NCBI GenBank assembly: GCA_905480215.1
Contig: CAJQPL010000060.1
Span: 1-56,014 of the forward strand
Source: an uncultured Woeseiaceae bacterium
GTDB taxonomy: Bacteria; Pseudomonadota; Gammaproteobacteria; Steroidobacterales; Woeseiaceae
Direction: 5' to 3'
DNA: 56,014 bases
Both the position numbers and the translations under genes were made by a program. Of this stretch, positions 33,381 to 42,000 are shown one piece after another. Within the stretch, counting starts at the first letter, position 1. Every line of letters begins with the position of its first letter. The notes under the pieces are model-generated. The model saw only the letters and a list, made by a program, of their open reading frames with translations. It was not told the DNA's origin and searched no databases.

Positions 33381-34355
33381 ATGACGAAGATTCGCTTTGC
33401 TGTATTGATCCTGGCGTCGTGCGCTTTGTTCGGCTGCGACAACGCGAACGAAGGCAGTACTGATGCGAAGTATCCGTCGCGACCGATAACCATTGTTGTT
33501 CCTTATGCGCCGGGCGGTGGCGGTGACACATTTACACGTGCGATCGCCATACAAGCGCAGGAAATTCTGGGTACGAAAGTTCTGGTCGAAAACCGTATGG
33601 GCGGCGGCGCGACAATCGGCGTCGGATCGGTTGCACGTGCCAAGCCGGATGGCTACACATTGGGCTTTGTTTCCAGTAGCCCGGTCGTCGTCGTGCCGAA
33701 CTTTTTTGAGGTGCCTTATGATGCGAGCACAGATTTAACCTATCTTTCGCGCTTCGTCGTCAGTCCTTATCCGGTACTCGTGCGGGGAGATTCATCGTAC
33801 GATTCCTTCGACGAACTGCTGGCTTACGCAAGAGAAAATCCGGGCAGGTTACGTTGGTCTACCGCCGGTATTAATGGTGCGCCACACATCGCGACCGAAG
33901 CCGCTTTGAAACAAGAGGGAGTTGAGGCGGCGTTCGTTCCGATGCAAGGATCAACTGAGGTTTTAGCCGGCTTGTTGGGCGGCACAATCGACATGGGCGT
34001 CATGTCCGACTATGCAGGACCGTTAGCAGCGGGTGACGTTCGACTACTCGCCGAAATTGGCCCGGAACCAATAGAAGGTTTCCCCGATATCCCGACCTAT
34101 CGAGAAATGGGTTATCCGCTTGCACCGACGATATTTTTCGGCATGGCAGGGCCAGCTGGGTTACCCGATGATGTGATTCAGACCTGGGAGACGACGATCA
34201 AGACGATCACAGAGTCCGAATCGTTTCAGGAAGTGACCGTGCGTTTGAACGGCAACGTCACCTATCTGGATCACGAGGCGTTCGAAGCGTTGGTTCTGAG
34301 TGATATTGAAAGTACTAAGAAAGCATTACAAACACTTGGGATCCTGGAGAAATAA
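33381..34355 (+). CDS. tctC: Tripartite tricarboxylate transporter substrate-binding lipoprotein, TctC
   Basis: A 324-residue TctC/Bug-family binding protein. It has a lipoprotein signal (LASCALFGCDNAN, lipidated Cys about 19) and the family motifs YPSRPITIVVPYAPGGGGDTFTRAIA, LVENRMGGGATIGVGSVARAKPDGYT and GAPHIATEAALKQEGV, with the usual PGGGxD ligand loop near the N-terminus. It captures an organic acid or related ligand in the periplasm for TctAB. It starts two bases after the acyl-CoA dehydrogenase, tying uptake to the catabolic genes. The ligand is unknown; relatives bind citrate, glutarate, aromatic acids and nicotinate. Confidence 0.92.
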   Translation: MTKIRFAVLILASCALFGCDNANEGSTDAKYPSRPITIVVPYAPGGGGDTFTRAIAIQAQEILGTKVLVENRMGGGATIGVGSVARAKPDGYTLGFVSSSPVVVVPNFFEVPYDASTDLTYLSRFVVSPYPVLVRGDSSYDSFDELLAYARENPGRLRWSTAGINGAPHIATEAALKQEGVEAAFVPMQGSTEVLAGLLGGTIDMGVMSDYAGPLAAGDVRLLAEIGPEPIEGFPDIPTYREMGYPLAPTIFFGMAGPAGLPDDVIQTWETTIKTITESESFQEVTVRLNGNVTYLDHEAFEALVLSDIESTKKALQTLGILEK

Positions 34356-34389
34356 ATGGGTCAGGTTGTCACTTGAGCAGGATTAAGGA

Positions 34390-34890
34390 ATGAGCGTGAG
34401 GTCTCGGGAAGCTGCGATCATTGCCGGTCTCCTGCTCGTAACGGCAGTATTCGGCCTGGTTCTTATTCCAATGGGAATTCGCGAGGGCTATGGTTCAAGT
34501 GGCGCTGGTTTGTCACCACGCTTTATGCCGGAAATCGCGACAATGGGCATAGCAGTGGCTCTGCTATTTGGTTTGGTGAAGCAATTGCTAAGCGTGGAAA
34601 CTGCCGCCGGCGCGGAAGCGCACCCTGACGGAGTTGTCGGTCACCCGATGCGGGCAGTGATCGTTATCGCAATCTGCCTGTTTTTTTCACTTGTCGGTTT
34701 TCGAATGGCGGGCTTCTATTTGGGCGGCGTGGTAATGGCGGCCTCTTTGACGGCACTGCTCGGCGAGCGAGAAATCCTCAAAGTCGTTGTGTTCCCGGTT
34801 CTGGTTTTGATCGTTATTTACATCGTGTTCGAATTCGGCTTTCAAATTCGCTTGCCGAAATCCGGCTTGATCGCGTCGATTCCGGTCTGA
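34390..34890 (+). CDS. tctB: Tripartite tricarboxylate transporter small membrane subunit, TctB
   Basis: A 166-residue membrane protein with four predicted helices (AAIIAGLLLVTAVFGLVLIPMGI, MGIAVALLFGLVKQLL, AVIVIAICLFFSLVGFRMAGFYLGGVVMA, VVVFPVLVLIVIYIVFEFGF). Length and topology match TctB, the small subunit of the TTT uptake system. It lies between tctC (35 bases) and tctA (5 bases). Confidence 0.88.
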   Translation: MSVRSREAAIIAGLLLVTAVFGLVLIPMGIREGYGSSGAGLSPRFMPEIATMGIAVALLFGLVKQLLSVETAAGAEAHPDGVVGHPMRAVIVIAICLFFSLVGFRMAGFYLGGVVMAASLTALLGEREILKVVVFPVLVLIVIYIVFEFGFQIRLPKSGLIASIPV

Positions 34891-34894
34891 TCGA

Positions 34895-36430
34895 ATGGAA
34901 GCGATTCTCGAAGGCATAAGTCTCTCACTAAGCGTCAACGCGCTGCTTGGCATTATCGTTGGCGTTGTACTCGGTCAGGTGCTGGGTTCTATTCCAGGAT
35001 TGACTGCAGCCATGGCGGTGGCCTTACTGGTGCCATTTAGTTTTTACTTTGACCCTTGGGTCGGCATTCCGATGATGCTGGCGATGTTCAAGGGATCACT
35101 TTTCGGCAGCAGTATTCCAGCAATCCTGTTGCGTACCCCAGGGACGCCCGCTGCAGCCGCGACCGTCATCGACGGTTACCCGCTGGCGAAAGAGGGTAAG
35201 GGCGGCAAGGCGTTGCGTACTGTCTTGTTTGCGTCCGTATTTGGCGACGCGTTTTCGGATATTTGTTTGATCCTCGGCTCAGGTGCACTGGCGGCGATCG
35301 CTATACGATTTGGGCCGTCGGAGTACGTCATCCTCGTACTATTCGCCTTGATTAGCTTGGTATCGCTGAATCGCGGTAGTTCCTGGCGAGGCATTGTGGC
35401 AATCCTGGCGGGTGTCCTGATTGGTTGCATTGGACTCGACCCAATTAGCGGTACGGCCAGACTGACATTCGGTAACGCCGAGTTGTTTGACGGCGTTGGC
35501 CTGATTCCAATGCTGATTGGCTTCCTGGCAATTTCCGAAGTATTCACACAGCTTGAGCAACCACTGAAGACGCTCAGTCAACGTGCTATCGAATTTTCGA
35601 AACGACCGGAAGATAACAAGCTATCGCGTGAGGAGCGGCGAGAGCTTCTTCCTACCCTGCTTAGGTCATCGATGATTGGCACGGTTACCGGCGCTTTGCC
35701 GGGACTTGGTTCAACCGTAGCGGCCTTTATCGCGTACAACGAAGCGCGTCGAACCGCGAAGAGGCCAGAGGAATTCGGCAAGGGTTCACTGCACGGCATT
35801 GCAGCACCGGAGGCGGCCAACAACGCTGTGAGTGGCGCAAACCTGATACCGCTGCTGGCTTTCGGTATCCCGGGCGATGTTGCCGCTGCCTTGATTCTCG
35901 GCGCTTTGTTGATCCAGGGGATCACACCTGGCCCGCTAGCCTTCAGAGATAATCCGGAGCCTATCTATGCGATTTTTTCGGCGATGTTGCTAGCGAATCT
36001 TGTCAACTACCTGGTCGGTATCGCCTACATCCCGTTGGCGAAAAGGCTCGTGTCAGTTTCAAAGCGTTTGCTGTTTCCGGCGGTCTTGGTGTTTGCATCA
36101 GCTGGTGCGTATGCCATGCGAGGCTCATTATTTGACGTCCAAATGATGTTCGTATTTGGACTTATCGGCTGGCTGATGTCCAAGTTCAAATTCCCAACTG
36201 TGCTGTTGCTGATCGGCTTCATACTCGCGCCAATTCTCGAACGTTCGGCGCGTCAGACTCTCATTTTGATTGACTCGTCGGACGGTCTATTGGCTTTTGT
36301 GCAAAGTCGGCCGGTATTGATGATATTGCTGGGTGTATTGGCCGTGTTGGCCGTGTTGGTTATTCGCCAGCAAATATCAATGCGGCGTTTTACGGATCAG
36401 GATGACGACGGGGTCATGGGGCCAGGCTAA
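34895..36430 (+). CDS. tctA: Tripartite tricarboxylate transporter large permease, TctA
   Basis: A 511-residue polytopic membrane protein with 11-12 helices. The TctA signatures are clear: GIIVGVVLGQVLGSIPGLTAAMAVALLVPFSFYFDP near the start, MFKGSLFGSSIPAILLRTPGTPAAAATVIDGYPLAK, and the second copy SSMIGTVTGALPGLGSTVAAFIAYNEARRT with AAPEAANNAVSGANLIPLLAFGIPGD. It moves the TctC-delivered ligand into the cytoplasm, probably with an ion gradient. It is the last gene of the second operon and converges with the FAD subunit of the aldehyde oxidoreductase. Confidence 0.94.
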   Translation: MEAILEGISLSLSVNALLGIIVGVVLGQVLGSIPGLTAAMAVALLVPFSFYFDPWVGIPMMLAMFKGSLFGSSIPAILLRTPGTPAAAATVIDGYPLAKEGKGGKALRTVLFASVFGDAFSDICLILGSGALAAIAIRFGPSEYVILVLFALISLVSLNRGSSWRGIVAILAGVLIGCIGLDPISGTARLTFGNAELFDGVGLIPMLIGFLAISEVFTQLEQPLKTLSQRAIEFSKRPEDNKLSREERRELLPTLLRSSMIGTVTGALPGLGSTVAAFIAYNEARRTAKRPEEFGKGSLHGIAAPEAANNAVSGANLIPLLAFGIPGDVAAALILGALLIQGITPGPLAFRDNPEPIYAIFSAMLLANLVNYLVGIAYIPLAKRLVSVSKRLLFPAVLVFASAGAYAMRGSLFDVQMMFVFGLIGWLMSKFKFPTVLLLIGFILAPILERSARQTLILIDSSDGLLAFVQSRPVLMILLGVLAVLAVLVIRQQISMRRFTDQDDDGVMGPG

Positions 36431-36473
36431 AAAATCATTTTGCTTTCGGCAAGTTTCTTGCGCAGGTCTTAAG

Positions 36474-37463
36474 CTAAGCGTCGCGAATAGCGCGGCGCAC
36501 CAGATTCTCCATCAGCGGGATCTTGAAGTGGTTGTAGTTGAGCGGAGTTGCTCCACGCGACGCGGCGCCACCCGCAACAGTCGCAGTCTCTTCATCTTTG
36601 TTGCTGCCGCGCACAATATCTTCAACCACATTCAAGCGTCGTGGAACGCACTCAACACCGCCGCAGGCGATGCGTATGTCCGTTATTACATTGCCATCAA
36701 GTCGCATTGCAGCGGCGACGTTGACTAGTGAGAAGTCCCAAGTCTTTCGATCTGCAACTTTCTCAAAATAGAATTCTGCCTTGGCCCAGGTATTGGGAAT
36801 TCTTATTGCAGTCAAGATATCACCAGGCTCGAGTACCGTCATTCTTTCAATGTCGATATCGGGTCCTATAAAAAAACTATCCGCTGCTATTAGTCGTTCG
36901 CCTGCTGCATTGCTGACGACAAGTGTGGCCTCAAGCGCGAGCAGAACGGGTGCAGTATCAGACGGAGTAACCGCGACGCAGCGATTTGCGCCGAATAAAC
37001 AATGTTCGCGGTTCATTCCTTCGGGCGTATCTGCATAACAGGTATTGCCGCCGGCGCGATAACAATCCATACCGGCGCGGTAGTACCAACAGCGTGCGTC
37101 CTGGCACAGGTTGCCGCCAAGCGTCGCAATGTTTCGAATTTGTGGGCTGGCTACGCGCGCGGCAGCATCCGACAACAAGCCATATCGCTCTTTGATCAGC
37201 TCGCTTTGAATAACATCGTTCAGCGTGGTGAGCGCGCCAATTTCTATGCCGTCACTGGTCTCACGAATCCCTTTGAGCGCCTCAATATTGCTCAGATCAA
37301 TAACGGCCTCGGGTTGTTTGGCGCGGTCTTTAAACCAGTCGAGACTGTCTTGTCCACCGGCTAATAGCCAGCCCTGCTCGGCGTGCTTGTCTGTTAGCTC
37401 CAATGCACCTTCGAGGTCGCTTGGTTGCAACAGTTGAAACGCCGGCATCATGTCCTTCGCCAC
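36474..37463 (-). CDS. FAD / 4Fe-4S subunit of a PaoABC-like aldehyde oxidoreductase (PaoB-type)
   Basis: A 329-residue flavoprotein subunit of a xanthine-oxidase-family enzyme. FAD-binding motifs are WLLAGGQDSLDWFKD and NIATLGGNL. The segment CQDARCWYYRAGMDCYRAGG, then NTCYADTPEGMN and FGANRCVAVTPSD, has the cysteine-rich insertion that binds an extra [4Fe-4S] cluster in E. coli PaoB and 4-hydroxybenzoyl-CoA reductase. The C-terminal CO-dehydrogenase flavoprotein domain follows. It takes electrons from the 2Fe-2S subunit. Third gene of the minus-strand trio, 12 bases after the molybdenum subunit. No signal peptide, so export would depend on the Tat-tagged partner. Confidence 0.9.
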   Translation of the reverse strand: MAKDMMPAFQLLQPSDLEGALELTDKHAEQGWLLAGGQDSLDWFKDRAKQPEAVIDLSNIEALKGIRETSDGIEIGALTTLNDVIQSELIKERYGLLSDAAARVASPQIRNIATLGGNLCQDARCWYYRAGMDCYRAGGNTCYADTPEGMNREHCLFGANRCVAVTPSDTAPVLLALEATLVVSNAAGERLIAADSFFIGPDIDIERMTVLEPGDILTAIRIPNTWAKAEFYFEKVADRKTWDFSLVNVAAAMRLDGNVITDIRIACGGVECVPRRLNVVEDIVRGSNKDEETATVAGGAASRGATPLNYNHFKIPLMENLVRRAIRDA

Positions 37464-37475
37464 TCGATACTCCTA

Positions 37476-39884
37476 CTAAAAAGTGTTTACTTGCAGGGAC
37501 TTATGAGATTGATCCTGGCCAGAGGCCGCATTCAATATCATGTCCGTGACAATCGGAGTTCGATTGAAATAGTGTCCGCCCAGAGCATCCGAAATGGCGC
37601 ATACCAGCGCGGACGCCGCACTTCCCATTACAGGTTCGCCTAATCCTTTCGTACCCACTGGATTCTGCGGATCGGGGATATTGACTGCACCAGCGGTCAT
37701 GTTCGCAGGTACGTCCAGATAGGAAGGCGGCTTGGCATTCAACAATCCGACATTGGCAGGTAGGCCGTTCTGCGGGTCATAAACCATGCGTTCTGTGGTT
37801 GCGAGCCCAATTCCCATAACGGCCCCACCTTTGACCTGCGTTGCCATACCAAGCGGATGAATAACCGTGCCGCAATCCGTTGTGCCAACGTAGTCGAGAA
37901 TTTCAAACTCACCGGTTTCAAGGTCGAGTTCGATCTTGATAAATGCTGATGCCAAGCCAGGCACGACTCCAGTCTTGTCGTAGTTGTCTTTTGCGACGCC
38001 GACAAGCCCGCTGCCGGCGATGCCCGCGGTCGACGCCTTGGTGATGAAGAAAATATCCTCAGGCATTTCCTCGCCGGAATATTGCCCACCCAGATCAATC
38101 GCGGCCTGTGCCGCCTCGGCGTAGCTAATACTCTTGGCTGGATCAGCAATAGAAAACACTTTGTGGTCGCCGATGTCGTAGTCTCCAACGTCACCGCCGA
38201 GTTTGAGCGCTGCAATTTCCAACAGCTTGCGCTTGGCGTCCATCGCTGCGGCGTGATTACTTCGCGCCATAGTAAATGATGTGTTGCTGCCAAATTGCCC
38301 CAGGTTCCACGGCAGATGCTTGCGACTGTCGCCGCGTTCGATCACGCATTTGTCCCAGTCGCAACGCAGAACTTCAGCGACGACTCTTGATGTCCCTGCA
38401 TAGGAATAGGTACCGAGATTTCCTATGCCAGAATGAATGTGCAGGATCCCGTCGGGGGTAATTCTGACCAAACCATCGAAGCCGTTACTGCCCGCTGAAT
38501 GGTAGGCCTGGCCGACTCCGATGCCGATAACTTTCGAGCCGTTCCTGGAACCGCTCTCTGCCGACTTCGTTTTCCAGTCGAAATCCTTGGCGCCAATATC
38601 CAGGGCTTCACGTAAATAGGCACTTGTTACAGACTCTCGCTTGCCACCGTAAAGAGATGAGTTATCGGGACAATTCAATTTGCGGATACTGAGCCGGTCT
38701 ATGCCAAGTTCCTTGGCGGCCTTGTCCAATAGTGGCTCAACAATCATAGCGATCTGGTTCTGACCCGGACCACGCTGCGCAGTGGAAGGCGGCGTATTTG
38801 TCAACATAGCGATGCCGCGATAGCGCATCGCTTGCGGTTGATAGACAAACGATACAGCACCGGCTGCGCTGTCGAAATCCGGGAAGCCGGCGTATGGACC
38901 TGACTGCTGCACGATATACAAATCGACTGCCGTAACCTTGCCGCCCTTGTCGAATCCGATCTTTATTCGCCCCTGAAATCCGGCTCGCGCGGATCCCAGA
39001 TAGTATTCTTCCTCTCGACTGATACGCATCATTACCGGCCGTCCGGCTTTCTTCGAGAGGTATGCGGGCACTGCCATAATCGGGTAAGCGACTCCCTTTG
39101 AGCCAAATCCACCGCCGCAAAATTCCGCGATCAAGACCAGGTCGGCGGGTTCTATCCCCAGCATTTTTGCCAGGCCCGGAACGATAAAACTTTGGCTTTG
39201 TGTAGAACCGTGCACGAAGCATTTACCATTTTGCCAGTAGGCCATGGCGCTTCTCGGCTCCATGCTGTGATGTGAATTGGCAGCGGTGACAAACGATTCG
39301 TCGTAGACAACAGAAGCGTTGGCAAAGCCCTCGTCCAGGTCTCCGAATGCCCATTCGCTTTTAGGCTTGCCGCTCATTGGCAATACGTCTTCTGCGACCG
39401 ACGCAAAATCTTTAGCCGTCCATTTGATGGTATCGAAGGGACCGTTAAACGAGCCGGACGTATTGCCGCCAGTACGTGCATCCGGACCACCTGGATATAA
39501 ACTCTCGAGCGGGTCGACTGTGAACGGCAGTGGTTCGAGATCCAACTTGATTTTTTCGATTGCGTTCGCGGCGATGGTTTCGCTTTCTGCTGCTACCGCA
39601 AGTATTGGGTCACCAACGTAACTCGGTTCATTGGTAAGGGTCTTCTGCGCCGCACCCTCGATGACGGGTAGGTCATCTGCCGTCAATACAGCGACTACGC
39701 CGTCCATAGCAAGCGCCTCGGACACGTCGATACTGCGCACATTTGCATGCGGCATTGGGCTCGTCAGCAATTTACAAAAAAGCATGCCGTCGGTGCGAAA
39801 ATCCTCAGCGTATTTTGCTTTTCCGGTTACCTTGCTGAGTACGTCGGGGGGTGTAAAATTCTTGCCAAGCAATGTGTGCTTCAA
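37476..39884 (-). CDS. Molybdenum cofactor-binding catalytic subunit of a PaoABC-like oxidoreductase (PaoC-type)
   Basis: An 802-residue xanthine-dehydrogenase-family Moco subunit. The N-terminal a/b hammerhead domain (DVLSKVTGKAKYAEDF... LFCKLLTSPMPHANVRSIDVSEALAMDGVVAVLTADDLP) is followed by the Moco-binding domain. This has AEFCGGGFGSKG, QRGPGQNQ and the C-terminal GTKGLGEPVMGSAASAL, which carries the glutamate acting as base. It oxidises aldehydes or hydroxylates N-heterocycles using water. It overlaps the 2Fe-2S subunit by four bases and precedes the FAD subunit. It has no signal of its own and is probably exported with the Tat-tagged small subunit. E. coli PaoC is 732 residues; this is somewhat longer. 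Confidence 0.9.
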   Translation of the reverse strand: MKHTLLGKNFTPPDVLSKVTGKAKYAEDFRTDGMLFCKLLTSPMPHANVRSIDVSEALAMDGVVAVLTADDLPVIEGAAQKTLTNEPSYVGDPILAVAAESETIAANAIEKIKLDLEPLPFTVDPLESLYPGGPDARTGGNTSGSFNGPFDTIKWTAKDFASVAEDVLPMSGKPKSEWAFGDLDEGFANASVVYDESFVTAANSHHSMEPRSAMAYWQNGKCFVHGSTQSQSFIVPGLAKMLGIEPADLVLIAEFCGGGFGSKGVAYPIMAVPAYLSKKAGRPVMMRISREEEYYLGSARAGFQGRIKIGFDKGGKVTAVDLYIVQQSGPYAGFPDFDSAAGAVSFVYQPQAMRYRGIAMLTNTPPSTAQRGPGQNQIAMIVEPLLDKAAKELGIDRLSIRKLNCPDNSSLYGGKRESVTSAYLREALDIGAKDFDWKTKSAESGSRNGSKVIGIGVGQAYHSAGSNGFDGLVRITPDGILHIHSGIGNLGTYSYAGTSRVVAEVLRCDWDKCVIERGDSRKHLPWNLGQFGSNTSFTMARSNHAAAMDAKRKLLEIAALKLGGDVGDYDIGDHKVFSIADPAKSISYAEAAQAAIDLGGQYSGEEMPEDIFFITKASTAGIAGSGLVGVAKDNYDKTGVVPGLASAFIKIELDLETGEFEILDYVGTTDCGTVIHPLGMATQVKGGAVMGIGLATTERMVYDPQNGLPANVGLLNAKPPSYLDVPANMTAGAVNIPDPQNPVGTKGLGEPVMGSAASALVCAISDALGGHYFNRTPIVTDMILNAASGQDQSHKSLQVNTF

Positions 39885-40555
39885 GTCATCTCTCCTGCCG
39901 CCCGCATTACAGAGTTCAGATAGTGATCGTAGGCGCCGCAGCGACAGAGGTTTCCGGACAAAGCCTGTCGGGCCTGATCTCGAGTCGGTGCGGCATTAAC
40001 TTGTAGCAGCGCAACGGCGGACATGATTTGTCCTGGAGTACAAAACCCGCACTGCGGCCCCAGCTCGTCAATAAACGCCTGCTGCACCGGATGAAGATCT
40101 CCACTCGCACTGGCGAGTCCCTCGATAGTTCGAATGGCGCGGGTACGCACCGTGTGCGTGAGCGTCGAGCATGAATTGATAGGTGCTTCGTCCACAAGAA
40201 CAGTGCAAGCGCCGCATTCACCCCGGTCACAACCAAGCTTGGTGCCGGTAAGACCGAGTTTGTAGCGCAGTGTCATCGCCAAGGTTTCCTGGGGAAGTAC
40301 ATCAACTCGACGAATCTTGCCGTTCACACTGATTGATATGAGTCGCTCGACCGAGTTCGCCGCAGAGTTATCTGATGAGCAACCGGCAATCCCGCCAAAC
40401 AAAAGTCCGGATGACGATGCCACAGCACCTGAAGCAATGATGCTCTTTATAAATGCTCGTCTCGATGCCTTGCTCCGCAGGCCATCGGCGGAGTTGTCGA
40501 CAGCTGATTCCGAAGCTAAATCTGAAGGGAAAAACTTGATTGGATTTTTCATCAA
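39881..40555 (-). CDS. 2Fe-2S subunit of a PaoABC-like oxidoreductase with Tat-lipoprotein signal (PaoA-type)
   Basis: A 224-residue iron-sulfur subunit. Residues 30-58 hold a Tat signal (SRRAFIKS at 31-38, hydrophobic core) ending in a lipobox, GIAGC, with C59 as the candidate lipidated residue. The ferredoxin-like cluster uses C109, C114, C117 and C129; the second all-helical [2Fe-2S] domain uses C169, C172, C204 and C206. All eight are present. Tat export folds and ships the whole Moco/FAD/FeS trimer, as known for PaoABC of E. coli. The lipobox suggests that the complex is anchored to a membrane facing the periplasm. First gene of the trio, divergent from a cytochrome b group. Confidence 0.9.
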   Translation of the reverse strand: MMKNPIKFFPSDLASESAVDNSADGLRSKASRRAFIKSIIASGAVASSSGLLFGGIAGCSSDNSAANSVERLISISVNGKIRRVDVLPQETLAMTLRYKLGLTGTKLGCDRGECGACTVLVDEAPINSCSTLTHTVRTRAIRTIEGLASASGDLHPVQQAFIDELGPQCGFCTPGQIMSAVALLQVNAAPTRDQARQALSGNLCRCGAYDHYLNSVMRAAGEMT

Positions 40556-40678
40556 CTAAACACTGACTTGGCCCGAGCGAGAGCAACGATGCTATGGAGT
40601 TTCGCGGTCGCAGTCAAATGCTCAGAAATTAGAAAGCGTTGACGCGCGAAACAAATAAATTCAGACTGGCTGCCGATT

Positions 40679-40930
40679 TTGCAGTCGCTGTTACTTGGCG
40701 ACCTTGGTTTTAAATCTCATCCAGGTGTTGATGCTTTGAACGTCCTTGAATATCAGTCAAATGCATGGGGTCAATCGGTTCTCCAGGGGGTCTCGTGGGA
40801 CCTTATATGGATATTTGCTGCAGCAGGTCTTGCGGTAATTATTTGCCATTTAATATTTCTTCTGCGACGAAAGCGAGTCACGGCAGCTGGCGACATTGAA
40901 GCTGCGTCGTTAAAGCACGCCGATGAGTGA
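40679..40930 (+). CDS. Small single-pass membrane protein next to cytochrome b561
   Basis: An 83-residue protein from a TTG start. It has a short N-terminal part, one membrane helix (DLIWIFAAAGLAVIICHLIFLL, about 41-62) and a basic stop-transfer RRKRV. I do not recognise a family. Its end overlaps the cytochrome b start by eight bases, and it lies divergent from the Tat-linked oxidoreductase. It may be a small subunit or assembly factor of the membrane electron-transfer unit. The TTG start is weakly supported; a longer form is not possible because of upstream stops. Confidence 0.6.
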   Translation: MQSLLLGDLGFKSHPGVDALNVLEYQSNAWGQSVLQGVSWDLIWIFAAAGLAVIICHLIFLLRRKRVTAAGDIEAASLKHADE

Positions 40931-41561
40931 ATCCGGCCGAGTTGTGCGTCACAAGCTGTCGCACCGAGTGTTTCACTGGATAACGGCGGTATGTGTTCTG
41001 GTGTTGTTGACGACAAGTCTGTTGCCGATTCTTGGCATCAAATTCAATTGGCTTATGCCGCACTGGATTGCTGGCCTGGTGCTCATAGCTGCGGTCCTGT
41101 GGCATATCGTGGCAATAGTGGCGGCGCGGTCTCTGGGTTATATGTGGGCAGGTGTTCGGGAATCTATGGCCTCCGCAAGTTTCGTGCTTGCGATCGTTAC
41201 TGGCAAAAGTGCACACTCGGTTAAACCAGGAAAATATTCTCTGGCACAGAAAATATTCCATCTGGCGGCGTCCGTTGTAGTACTGGTTGCAGCAGCAACT
41301 GGAATTATCATGATGATCGGGATCGACACACCATTTTGGGATCGCGACCCCTATTTTGTTACGGAACAAACTCGTGGAATTGTGTTTGTGGCGCATGGAA
41401 TGGCAACACTGATAAGTATCACGATGATAATTGTGCACGTCTATTTCGCGTTGCGCCCGGAGAAACGCTATTTTCTGCGTTCCATGATAAGTGGTTGGAT
41501 TACGCGACGTGAGTACGAGGATAATCATGATCCAAAACTGTGGAATGAGGACAAGCAATGA
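40923..41561 (+). CDS. Cytochrome b561 / formate-dehydrogenase-gamma-like membrane subunit
   Basis: A 212-residue protein with four membrane helices. Histidines suited to bind two b-type hemes are seen in KLSHRVFHWITAV, LPHWIAGLVLIAAVLWHIVAI, KIFHLAASVV and AHGMATLISITMIIVHVYFALRPEKRYF. The tail MISGWITRREYEDNHDPKLW recalls the FdnI/HydC gamma-subunit end. It probably passes electrons from a periplasmic partner into the quinone pool. Divergent from, and a likely partner of, the PaoABC-like oxidoreductase at 36474-40555. It overlaps neighbours on both sides, so all three small genes are coupled. Confidence 0.87.
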   Translation: MSESGRVVRHKLSHRVFHWITAVCVLVLLTTSLLPILGIKFNWLMPHWIAGLVLIAAVLWHIVAIVAARSLGYMWAGVRESMASASFVLAIVTGKSAHSVKPGKYSLAQKIFHLAASVVVLVAAATGIIMMIGIDTPFWDRDPYFVTEQTRGIVFVAHGMATLISITMIIVHVYFALRPEKRYFLRSMISGWITRREYEDNHDPKLWNEDKQ

Positions 41562-41941
41562 GCTCGGCGGATCAAAAAATCTTGGCGCAGATTGAAGCTA
41601 TCGAGTCTGCTTATGAATTCATGTTGGCGTACGCCGCCCAGGGGCGCGATTCGGACGACAAGCGTGCAGGTGGATCTGAAATCGAAGGTGTACTCTCATC
41701 ATTGGCTACGGCATTGACGGTTTTGCAGGACGATGCGTCGAATTTGGGGCTACCAACACAGTTCCAGACATTTGCTGAAACGCTTTCAATGGATGCCAGG
41801 AATGCACGCGGCGCGGTCGAGCTGGTTCAAATCCAGGCGCGAATCAGCTCACAGTTGGTGGATAATCTGAACGCGTCAATTCATCTCAGGGCTGTACTGA
41901 CAGATCTTTTTCTCATAGACGAGGCCCTGAAGTGCCAATAA
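41558..41941 (+). CDS. Small helical protein of unknown function
   Basis: A 127-residue soluble protein, mostly helical and acidic, with no signal peptide or Cys pair. I do not recognise it. It overlaps the cytochrome b stop by four bases (ATGA), so it is coupled to that gene. A maturation factor or regulator for the membrane electron-transfer unit is possible. It begins KILAQIEAIESAYEFMLAYAAQGRDS after a short leader, and its C-terminal third (NLNASIHLRAVLTDLFLIDEALKCQ) is amphipathic. Confidence 0.65.
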   Translation: MSSADQKILAQIEAIESAYEFMLAYAAQGRDSDDKRAGGSEIEGVLSSLATALTVLQDDASNLGLPTQFQTFAETLSMDARNARGAVELVQIQARISSQLVDNLNASIHLRAVLTDLFLIDEALKCQ

Positions 41942-42000
41942 ATCGGGGCATCGTCATAAAAAATATTCGCAAGCTAACTTAATAGGAAATTACAAACAAA

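Noticed and set aside
36538..37437. Several plus-strand open frames opposite the FAD subunit of the molybdenum enzyme
   Set aside because: They are antisense shadows of a gene with clear family motifs.
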